This document shows, in pieces, positions 1-5,976 of a stretch of DNA of 6,890 nt; position 1 is the stretch's first letter; each line of letters starts with the position of its first letter. The DNA is from Desulfobacula sp. (GTDB taxonomy: Bacteria; Desulfobacterota; Desulfobacteria; Desulfobacterales; Desulfobacteraceae). The stretch spans positions 1 through 6,890 of the forward strand of contig JAQICW010000355.1 in assembly GCA_027858355.1 (NCBI GenBank), in the 5' to 3' direction. Under the pieces are notes generated by a model that was not told the origin of the DNA, searched no databases, and was given only the letters and a program-made list of their open reading frames with translations. The position numbers and the translations under genes were made by a program.

Positions 1-3
1 CTT

Positions 4-201
4 ATGGAAGACATCTTGAACCTCTACGAGAAGATATTAACAGTTGCCGCAGGTGTGTCATTCAAACCTGATTTCAGGACATATGACGACCTTGATCCTC
101 TTGCTGATACCTGGTCTGAAGAAGATGAACGACAATTTCAACAAGGAGTCGAATATTATAATGAAATTGATCAGGACTTATTCAGCTTTATATTTTATTG
201 A
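4..201 (+). CDS. Short acidic hypothetical protein, possibly antitoxin-like (may be cut by window edge)
   Basis: This 65-residue acidic protein has no recognisable signal peptide or membrane segment. I do not recognise the family with certainty. The C-terminal half, DPLADTWSEEDERQFQQ followed by an EIDQDLF segment, resembles the ending of many small bacterial antitoxin-type proteins, where a DPL..TWSEEE stretch is followed by an acidic helix and an 'IDxELW' end. That resemblance is from memory and is weak. The reading frame is open to the left edge (the codon before the ATG is CTT), so the true start may lie outside the window and no ribosome site can be judged. The last residues, SFIFY, are hydrophobic and unlike the usual ending, which could mean a small frameshift or truncation. 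No toxin gene follows; the next gene, 45 bases on, is a receiver protein. Whether it is expressed is uncertain. Confidence 0.45.
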   Translation: MEDILNLYEKILTVAAGVSFKPDFRTYDDLDPLADTWSEEDERQFQQGVEYYNEIDQDLFSFIFY

Positions 202-236
202 CCTTTAGCATGTTTTAAGTCAGAGTAAAAAAATAC

Positions 237-240
237 AGGA
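237..240 (+). promoter_or_regulatory. Ribosome binding site of the receiver-domain gene
   Basis: AGGA lies six bases before the ATG at 247, a normal spacing. It supports this start, which also places the receiver fold about eight residues from the N-terminus, as expected. Confidence 0.6.
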
Positions 241-246
241 TCAATA

Positions 247-612
247 ATGAAAAGCTACCCAACAAAAAAGCCTATTCTTATAATAGATGATGAAATTTCT
301 ATCTTGAAGTTATTGGAAAGAATCCTGTCAAGAAATGGCTATGGTGTTGATATGGCTGCCAATGGTGAAGAGGGTATCCGGAAAATAGAAAATAATGAGT
401 ACAGTTTAATTCTTACTGATATCAAAATGTCTGGTATTTCCGGTGATCAAGTTCTTGATTATCTGCGAAATAAAATTAAAAAATCAACTCCGGTTGTGGG
501 AATGTCTGGAACCCCCTGGTTTCTTGAGCAGAGTAATTTTGATGCTGTTTTACCAAAACCCTATTCCATGAAAGAATTGCTGGATTGTATCAGTCAGTTT
601 GCTGAAAAATAA
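247..612 (+). CDS. Stand-alone CheY-like response regulator receiver protein
   Basis: This 121-residue protein is a single receiver (REC) domain with no output domain. It should be phosphorylated on aspartate by a histidine kinase and act by protein-protein contact in the cytoplasm. The canonical residues are visible: the acidic pair D14/D15 after the first strand (ILIIDDE), phospho-acceptor D58 in LILTDIKMSG, switch residue S87 in VVGMSG, and K104 in LPKPY with aromatic Y106 nearby. The usual MPGxxG after the acceptor is MSGISG here. The length is typical of CheY/Spo0F-type proteins. There is no kinase, chemotaxis gene or phosphotransferase in the window, so its partner and output are unknown. 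The gene sits 45 bases after a small ORF on the same strand and could be cotranscribed with it. The family call is firm; the pathway is not inferable. Confidence 0.93.
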   Translation: MKSYPTKKPILIIDDEISILKLLERILSRNGYGVDMAANGEEGIRKIENNEYSLILTDIKMSGISGDQVLDYLRNKIKKSTPVVGMSGTPWFLEQSNFDAVLPKPYSMKELLDCISQFAEK

Positions 613-840
613 ATTTTAATTCCGGATAAATCAGCTAAACATTTCAAAACATCAAGGATAGGATAATACTTGAGTCTAATCCGTGGAATAATTTTTTTAT
701 ATATTAAAAAACACTCTGGAAGAACGGCCAGGAATGATGCCTGCGGCTCATATATTTGAATGCCTGGCTACAAAAGATTATTCTTCGCAATCACAAAATA
801 TGGTGGTCGATCCTAATCCAAAAAAGAAGGATTATCATTA
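613..840. other. Intergenic stretch without a supported gene
   Basis: These 228 bases separate two convergent features, the receiver gene (plus) and the GGDEF remnant (minus). The stretch is AT-rich, with an A/T-only dyad at 692-711 and a GCCAGG/CCTGGC inverted pair at 727-732 and 763-768. A minus-strand frame is open across about 595-768 but has no ATG and crosses the end of the receiver gene, so I do not call it. I see no convincing intrinsic terminator, RNA gene or promoter here. Confidence 0.5.
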
Positions 841-1206
841 TTATCGAGTAAAAACTACTTGGTTACGCCCATTTTCTTTAGCCCTGTACAAGGCGGCATC
901 GGCTTTCGCAATCATTGCCTCTACTGTCTCATCCCCTGTACTGCTTGTAATGCCGATACTGACTGTGATACTGACCCCACCTGATCTTGTCATCATTTTA
1001 TTATCGGCTATTTTTGCTCTCAAACGCTCGTATAAACCTTCTTCGGCCGACATGGTAGAATCGGGCATAACCAATAGTAACTCTTCTCCACCATATCTGC
1101 CCAAGAGGTCATAAGGCCGAAGGGTGTTCTGGATAGCTTTGATAAAGCTGCATAGGGCATCGTCGCCCACCTGGTGACCATACTTGTCATTCACAAGCTT
1201 GAATCT
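841..1206 (-). pseudogene. 5'-truncated GGDEF (diguanylate cyclase) domain remnant
   Basis: The minus-strand frame encodes the C-terminal two thirds of a GGDEF domain. Numbering from the GTG codon at 1194 gives FKLVNDKYGH just before and across that codon, then GHQVGD (6-11), an inhibitory-site motif RPYD (26-29) at the normal five-residue distance from the active-site loop GGEEL (35-39), VSIGIT (78-83) and the usual ending ADAALYRAKENGRNQVV (98-114). Homology continues upstream of the GTG to FK, then stops dead at a TGA (1207-1209), exactly where the metal-binding 'DxD' segment should be. No frame further upstream supplies it. The first strand, one metal-binding aspartate, and any sensory domain are therefore missing, and the phenylalanine of GGEEF is leucine. 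It should not be an active cyclase. It could at most bind c-di-GMP if translated, but I see no ribosome site. The 3' end is intact, with four stop codons in series (TAA TAA TGA TAA). Confidence 0.85.
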
Positions 1207-1454
1207 TCAAAAGAATATTCCATTATATAGCCGAAAGCAAAATCAAAATATTTAAATTCCCATTCAATATCATTGGAGATAGAGATTCGCATAAGAAACA
1301 TGTTTCGAAAATCTTTTTACATCACAAAAATTATTTTGTTCATCCCCTGGAAGAACTTTGCAGGATTGTCTGATTCTTGAATTCGGATAGTATTTCGTCA
1401 ATTGTTTGATGTAAAGGCGGTATCGTGAAATCGTTGATTGGACTTCTGTACAGG

Positions 1455-1480
1455 GTCTTGACGCAGTGAAGCGTTAAGAC
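1455..1480 (+). repeat. Inverted repeat able to form a 10-bp hairpin
   Basis: GTCTTGACGC (1455-1464) and GCGTTAAGAC (1471-1480) are complementary around the loop AGTGAA. The one non-Watson-Crick position is G-U in plus-strand RNA but C-A in minus-strand RNA, so the fold is better on the plus strand. No T-run follows on either strand, so it is not a standard intrinsic terminator. It could be a palindromic repeat unit or part of a small structured RNA. Confidence 0.65.
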
Positions 1481-1521
1481 AGCCAAGTGTTTGAGCGATA
1501 GCGAGAGTAACAGTTTTGGCT
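1481..1521. repeat. Second dyad directly abutting the first and the ureohydrolase stop
   Basis: AGCCAA (1481-1486) pairs with TTGGCT (1516-1521), and an inner TGTT/AACA pairing extends the stem around a core containing GAGCGATAGCGAG. It starts immediately after the first hairpin and ends one base before the TAA of the ureohydrolase gene. The tandem arrangement, hugging a 3' gene end, recalls REP/BIME-type extragenic palindromes. It could also stabilise the 3' end of the ureohydrolase message. Only one copy is present in the window. Confidence 0.45.
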
Positions 1522-1522
1522 A

Positions 1523-2356
1523 TTATCGTGTATCTTCATGTATCCGTGCAATGATTTCTTTTAAGAGTTTTGCAGCCACCATGGATGTCATTGAACCAAG
1601 ATCCCTGTCTGGATTGTATTCAACAATATCAGCGCCGATGATTTTTCCCTTTAGACGATGAATTATATCAATGACCTGCCGGGTTGTCATTCCGCCGGGT
1701 TCATGATGGGAAACACCCGGGGCAAAAGCCGGATCCAGGCAATCTAAATCAAGGGATAAATATACAGGCCCGTCAAATTCAAGGTCATCCAGCCAATTAA
1801 TTCCATCTTTCATTTCTTTAACTTCTACGCCAAACTTTTGGGCCTGTTCCCGCTGATGTCCGGTCATGGTTCTGATCCCTGCCTGAACAAGTCTTTTTGC
1901 CAGTTTTTTTTCCATGATTCTGGCAAAAGGACAGGCATGGGAATAAATATTTCCTTCCAGGCTGTCATACAGATCCGGGTGGGCATCAAGGTGAAGGATG
2001 TTAAGACAATCATATTTTTGGGCATAGGCCTTTATGACAGGAAAGGTTATGGAGTGGTCTCCGCCAAGACAAATCAGATGATTCCTCTGGTCAAGGACGG
2101 CTTTAACCGAATTTGTGATGTGATTAAAATCATCCATGCCTATTTTAAAATCAATATTTCCTAAATCGTATAAATGCTTTACAGATCCGAGATCTAAGCC
2201 TTTTTCCGACCATAGATTGGAGGATTCAGAAAAATAGCTTTCCCTGATTCGATTGGGTGCAAGGGATGCACCTTTTTGAAAAGAAGAATTTTGATCAAAC
2301 CCAATTCCTAAAATACAAATACTACCATATTGGATATTTTTTTTTATAGGTTTCAT
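1523..2356 (-). CDS. Arginase/agmatinase-family ureohydrolase, plant-arginase-like
   Basis: This 277-residue binuclear-manganese enzyme hydrolyses a guanidino group to release urea, most likely from arginine (giving ornithine) or agmatine (giving putrescine). All metal ligands are present: H101 in LGGDHS, D124/H126/D128 in HLDAHPD, and D203/D205 in SLDLDCLDPAFAPG. The catalytic glutamate equivalent is E246 (ADIVEYNP), and H140 lies in YSHACPFARI. The stretches NSSFQKG, LAPNRIRE, YSHACPFARIME, DPAFAPGVSHHEPGG and SMVAAKL closely match my memory of plant arginases (Arabidopsis ARGAH type), a clade whose sequences resemble agmatinases but which act on arginine. Bacterial members are usually annotated speB, so substrate cannot be fixed and I give no symbol. 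The length is normal for a cytosolic enzyme without a transit peptide. The ATG at 2356 follows a weak purine-rich AGAGA at four bases' distance. The gene appears monocistronic, with its own promoter-like sequence after the recB terminator, and it ends with TAA followed by TAG. Confidence 0.93.
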   Translation of the reverse strand: MKPIKKNIQYGSICILGIGFDQNSSFQKGASLAPNRIRESYFSESSNLWSEKGLDLGSVKHLYDLGNIDFKIGMDDFNHITNSVKAVLDQRNHLICLGGDHSITFPVIKAYAQKYDCLNILHLDAHPDLYDSLEGNIYSHACPFARIMEKKLAKRLVQAGIRTMTGHQREQAQKFGVEVKEMKDGINWLDDLEFDGPVYLSLDLDCLDPAFAPGVSHHEPGGMTTRQVIDIIHRLKGKIIGADIVEYNPDRDLGSMTSMVAAKLLKEIIARIHEDTR

Positions 2357-2370
2357 TTTTTCTCTATTTA

Positions 2371-2398
2371 ATTAGGATAGGAACTTCCTTTTTGTCAA
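2371..2398 (-). promoter_or_regulatory. Candidate sigma-70-type promoter of the ureohydrolase gene
   Basis: On the minus strand a perfect -35 hexamer TTGACA (2398-2393) is followed after 16 bases by CCTAAT (2376-2371), which matches four of six -10 positions. Transcription would start shortly before the gene, leaving a short leader of roughly ten bases. It lies immediately downstream of the recB terminator, consistent with independent transcription. Confidence 0.5.
2379..2389. promoter_or_regulatory. Small palindrome in the promoter spacer (possible operator)
   Basis: AGGAA-C-TTCCT is a perfect 11-base palindrome located between the candidate -35 and -10 hexamers of the ureohydrolase promoter. 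A repressor site at this place would block polymerase. It is short enough to be chance, and no regulator gene is nearby. Confidence 0.3.
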
Positions 2399-2401
2399 CC
2401 T

Positions 2402-2430
2402 AAAACACAAAAAAGAGATCCAGCTCTCTT
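2402..2430 (-). terminator. Intrinsic terminator of the recC-recB operon
   Basis: Read on the minus strand, 16 bases after the recB stop, AAGAGA (2430-2425), loop GCTGGA and TCTCTT (2418-2413) form a six-pair stem that runs into TTTTTT and then GTGTTTT. The stem is short and only moderately GC-rich, so termination may be incomplete. Position and T-tail fit the end of the operon. Confidence 0.65.
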
Positions 2431-2445
2431 GCCTATAAACTTATC

Positions 2446-5400
2446 CTATAGATTATCTGACAGATAATTGATTACAGCTTTTGCCGGGCGATCATAAAAC
2501 ACACCATATTGTGAGGCAAAATCCGGATGCATGCCCCGGATAAACAAATAGAAAATGCCACCAATATGGGTGTCGTAATCATAATCTTTTAATCGCAGGC
2601 CAAGATACCTGTGCAGGGCCACAAGATAGATATGGTATTGCAGAAAATAGTGGTGGTCTGACATGGCATCAAACATGGCAGTCTGTGAATATTGATCATA
2701 GGTATCACCCAGATAATTGGATTTATAATCAACAATATACCATTTGTCTTTATGTCGTATCACAAGATCAATAAACCCCTTTATAAAACCTTTAAAGGAT
2801 TGAGCAGTCAATTGGGAAAGTTTGTTTATATACCCTGATGTTTTAAATTTCACATCTGATTGTTCAAAGGCCTTTTGTACAGATGACATCTTAAAAGCCC
2901 GCACCGGGAAAGCAAACTCAAGCTCGTTAAACCTTTGATCCGAAAGGATATCTTTCAGATAAAACCCTGATGTTTCGTCCACAAGTTTTGTTTCAAGCAC
3001 CTCTTTTACAGATTTATCAGCCATTTGAATCATTTCTGTGCCCAGAAAACCAAATATGTCAAATTTTGATTGAACCAGTTTAAAGATTTCCTCTGAACCC
3101 ATGGTAAAATCAAGTGTTTCAAAAATAGAATGAAACAGATCACCTGATCCTGCACCTTTGGGGAATTGGGCAAGGGTTATAATAGGTCTGGCTCTATCAC
3201 CATCTGACTTCTCCTTTTCCGGCAAGACTTCCTGGTTCTGGGAAAGGGCAATAGCTGAAAAGCTTGACATTTTCCAGGAGGCCTTGATATCGCGGGTAAT
3301 TTTTTCGGCAGACAAAACAGGATTTAATGAATCTGATCTGTCTATAAACCCATTGGATAATTCATCAAAATAGTGCTGCAAAAGAATGCTTTGATCTGCA
3401 AGGGTTCCAAGCTGTTCCAGATCCTTGATCATTAATTGATCATCTTTGCAGTCATGGGAATGCAGCAGGGTGCCAAGAGCCGAGGTCTCCACTGATTTAA
3501 ACCCGCCCCAGATGATCCTGCACATGGCAGAGGCTCTTGTTAGAGCCACATATAACAACCTTCTTTGTTCTGCCCTGTCTTCTTTTTCAAAATGGGTTTG
3601 AGAATTTTCAAGATCAGTTGACCCCAGATCAAGAGTCAACTGGTAATTTTTTTCAGGATCATGGAAAAGGATGTTTTCTTTTGGGGGCTTTCGCGGTCCT
3701 TCCCAGAGATATGGAAGGTAAACAACTGGATACTCAAGCCCTTTGCTTTTATGAATGGTGACAATGGCCACAGCTTTTTTATCGCTTTCCAGCCTTAGCT
3801 CATCTGCAAATTCGTCCCTCAGGTCTTTGAACAATTGCCGGGCATACCATTTCAATAAATAATATGGAGATAGCTGCTGTTTTAGACAGGCTTGTGAAAT
3901 CAATTCAATCAAATGATAAAAATTGGTCATCCCCCTTTCGTCAAGGCTCAAGTTTCCCTTTAAGAATGCTTCATCAGAATGAAAAAGGGCCATGGCCATG
4001 GAGACAAACCCCTTAGTTTCCCAGATTTGTTTATACTCTCTGAACCGATCCTGCCACTTGAAAAACAGATCTTCTTTTTTATCAAGGCTGACAATCTTAT
4101 CCGATGAAAAACCAAACACTGAAGTACACAGGGCTGCATTGATATAGCCTTTATTATCAGGGTTATTCACCGCCCATAATATATCATGCAGATCAATGGC
4201 CTGACTGGAGTCAAAAACAGATCCTGTTTTTGACAGATATGAAGGAATATTAAGATCAGACAAGGCTTTTTGTACCTGTTCTGCCTGCTTGTTTGTCCGG
4301 ACAAGCACTGCAATATCTTCAGGGCCGATCTTTTGAGGATTCGTGCCATTGCTGCCCTTGTCTAACAATGATTTATCTGATTGCAGTAAAGCCAATATAT
4401 CTGTTGCCACAATTTTTGGAATAATCCCGGCTGCAGTGTCTTTGCTGATAAAACCCTGATAGTCAAGGGCCTGGCCCTCTCTTTTTATAAAACAAAACTG
4501 CAAAGGCGGAACAAACTCTTTATTGTCAACCAGAAAATTCTTTGCTGTTTTTGGAGTTTTGACCTTTAAAAACTCAATGGGTTCGTAGAGAAAGGGATTA
4601 ATACTGTCTGAAAAAACCTCATTAATCCCTCGAACAAGCAAAGGTGCTGACCTGTAATTTTTTTCAAGGGTAAATTTTTGATCACTTTCTTTAGAGGCTT
4701 TTAAATAAGCAAAGATATCTCCCCCCCTGAAGGCATAAATAGCCTGTTTGGGATCTCCAATCATAAAAAACGGGGTGCCTTGCAGGGAAAAAAACTTTGA
4801 AAAAATATCATATTGCCGTGGGTCTGTATCCTGGAACTCATCAATGAGGCAGGCTTTATAGGTTTGTCTAACAGCCTTTTGAAGATTGTGCGCATCCTCT
4901 GTTTCAAGGGCTTTTGCAAGATCATTGACAAGATCGTCAAAAAAACAGATGCCCTGGGCTTTCTTCATTTTATCCAGCTCTTTGTTGAAAAAAGCTAAAA
5001 ATTCAATTTTCAGGCTGATAAGATTATTTTCAAACACCTTATAAAAAGAAAGCAGAAGCTCGCATAAATCAAAAAATTCATGCTCAGGCGGCATCTCGCC
5101 GAATTTTGTTTTTAGTTCCAATCTTGTCTGAGTAAATTTATAAAGGCTATCCCCATCTTCTGTCATTTTAAAAAACGTATCCACACCTTGTTGATCTATT
5201 TTCAGACAAGAGGCTTCAAGCCAGGCAGGTACATTTTTTTTAGTATAACTTCTTTTATCAATTCCTTGGTGGTTCTGGATTAACTCGATGATTTCATTGT
5301 CCCTTGTCAAAAGGATATCATGGATTTTCTTTAAGGTTTTTCTGTATGGGCCAAAGATATTTTCAAAACTTGCAGATATGGGTTTGCAAACAAGGTCTGC

Positions 5401-5976
5401 CCTTGAAACAAACGGGCCAAAGGATGCAGCAAAGCTTTCCGGTTTTATCTGCCGCTGGTTCAAATAGGATAAAAACAAGGTATCCAGATTGTTAACATGA
5501 CCCATGAAAAAATCATAGCTGACCTGTCTTAAAAATAGCGATCGGTCCGGCATAAGCTCAATATCAAAAAGGGAATGGCTTTCAAATGCATTCTCTTTTA
5601 ATATCTTGAGACAAAAAGAGTGGATGGTCATGATGGACGTCTGGTCAAAACTATTTAATGCGTGCTGCAGTCTTTGACAGACCAGGGGCAATTTTTCATG
5701 GCTGCGGAGAAACCCAGCCAGGTCATCTTCGCTGTCACACTGTTTTTCTAAAAGGCTTACAAGGGTATTAAAAAGGCGTGATCGTATTCTCAATTTGAGT
5801 TCTGCTGCGGCGGCTTCTGTAAACGTTACCACCAGAATGGATTCCACAGGATACCCCATGGCCGCAAGACGACAATAAAGAGTGGTAATGGTATATGTTT
5901 TCCCCGTCCCGGCACTGGCTTCGATCAGGGTGGTTTTTTCAAGATTTATTATAAAGGGGTCCAGAGGCTTCATCAT
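2446..5976 (-). CDS. recB: RecB, exodeoxyribonuclease V beta subunit (helicase-nuclease)
   Basis: This 1176-residue protein matches the size of E. coli RecB (about 1180). It is the 3'-5' helicase and sole nuclease of the RecBC(D) complex, which unwinds and degrades double-strand ends and prepares 3' tails for RecA. UvrD-type superfamily 1 motifs appear in order: Walker A ASAGTGKT (20-27), Ia VTFTEAAAAEL (50-60), Ib TIHSFC (117-122), Walker B LIDEFQDTDP (377-386), III GDPKQAIYAFRGGD (407-420), IV KNYRS (439-443), V TIHKSKGLEYP (740-750) and VI RRLLYVALTRA (805-815). The C-terminal nuclease domain keeps H949, D1070 (GFIDLV), D1083 and K1085 (VDYKSN), and Q1113/Y1117 (QYHIY), in the same spacing as the E. 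coli active site, so nuclease activity is expected. The start ATG overlaps the recC stop (ATGA), implying translational coupling; a second ATG follows directly, so the start could be one codon later. No recD follows. Confidence 0.97.
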   Translation of the reverse strand: MMKPLDPFIINLEKTTLIEASAGTGKTYTITTLYCRLAAMGYPVESILVVTFTEAAAAELKLRIRSRLFNTLVSLLEKQCDSEDDLAGFLRSHEKLPLVCQRLQHALNSFDQTSIMTIHSFCLKILKENAFESHSLFDIELMPDRSLFLRQVSYDFFMGHVNNLDTLFLSYLNQRQIKPESFAASFGPFVSRADLVCKPISASFENIFGPYRKTLKKIHDILLTRDNEIIELIQNHQGIDKRSYTKKNVPAWLEASCLKIDQQGVDTFFKMTEDGDSLYKFTQTRLELKTKFGEMPPEHEFFDLCELLLSFYKVFENNLISLKIEFLAFFNKELDKMKKAQGICFFDDLVNDLAKALETEDAHNLQKAVRQTYKACLIDEFQDTDPRQYDIFSKFFSLQGTPFFMIGDPKQAIYAFRGGDIFAYLKASKESDQKFTLEKNYRSAPLLVRGINEVFSDSINPFLYEPIEFLKVKTPKTAKNFLVDNKEFVPPLQFCFIKREGQALDYQGFISKDTAAGIIPKIVATDILALLQSDKSLLDKGSNGTNPQKIGPEDIAVLVRTNKQAEQVQKALSDLNIPSYLSKTGSVFDSSQAIDLHDILWAVNNPDNKGYINAALCTSVFGFSSDKIVSLDKKEDLFFKWQDRFREYKQIWETKGFVSMAMALFHSDEAFLKGNLSLDERGMTNFYHLIELISQACLKQQLSPYYLLKWYARQLFKDLRDEFADELRLESDKKAVAIVTIHKSKGLEYPVVYLPYLWEGPRKPPKENILFHDPEKNYQLTLDLGSTDLENSQTHFEKEDRAEQRRLLYVALTRASAMCRIIWGGFKSVETSALGTLLHSHDCKDDQLMIKDLEQLGTLADQSILLQHYFDELSNGFIDRSDSLNPVLSAEKITRDIKASWKMSSFSAIALSQNQEVLPEKEKSDGDRARPIITLAQFPKGAGSGDLFHSIFETLDFTMGSEEIFKLVQSKFDIFGFLGTEMIQMADKSVKEVLETKLVDETSGFYLKDILSDQRFNELEFAFPVRAFKMSSVQKAFEQSDVKFKTSGYINKLSQLTAQSFKGFIKGFIDLVIRHKDKWYIVDYKSNYLGDTYDQYSQTAMFDAMSDHHYFLQYHIYLVALHRYLGLRLKDYDYDTHIGGIFYLFIRGMHPDFASQYGVFYDRPAKAVINYLSDNL

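Larger units (their letters stand above)
1207..1522. other. Non-coding or decayed region between GGDEF remnant and ureohydrolase
   Basis: About 316 bases hold no gene I can support. The right end (1455-1521) contains two consecutive dyads, listed separately. On the minus strand the three frames between about 1520 and 1260 each contain partial open stretches without a convincing start or a recognised family. A 36-codon ATG-started frame (1191-1301, minus) ends inside the GGDEF remnant and is probably chance. The left part is clearly AT-rich. The region may be a relic of an insertion or rearrangement that also cut the GGDEF gene, but no transposase or target duplication is visible. Confidence 0.5.

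Noticed and set aside
692..711. A/T-only dyad as a terminator for the receiver gene
   Set aside because: The stem consists only of A-T pairs and lies about 80 bases after the stop, too weak to call.
595..768. Open minus-strand frame across the intergenic region
   Set aside because: It has no ATG start, overlaps the receiver gene end antisense, and lacks any recognisable motif.
814..834. TAATCC/GGATTA dyad after the GGDEF remnant as a terminator
   Set aside because: A six-pair stem with a nine-base loop, but no T-run follows on the minus strand, so it does not look like an intrinsic terminator.
734..1114. 126-codon plus-strand ORF overlapping the GGDEF remnant
   Set aside because: It is antisense to a clear GGDEF sequence over most of its length and shows no family motif of its own.
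1191..1301. 36-codon minus-strand ORF starting at an ATG in the AT-rich region
   Set aside because: Too short, no recognised family, no clear ribosome site, and it ends inside the GGDEF remnant in another frame.
1455..1521. Integron attC-like site
   Set aside because: The sequence near GTTAAGA does not fit the GTTRRRY core and no matching RYYYAAC partner or integrase is present.
1838..2164. 108-codon plus-strand ORF inside the ureohydrolase gene
   Set aside because: It is antisense to conserved catalytic motifs and is a shadow frame.
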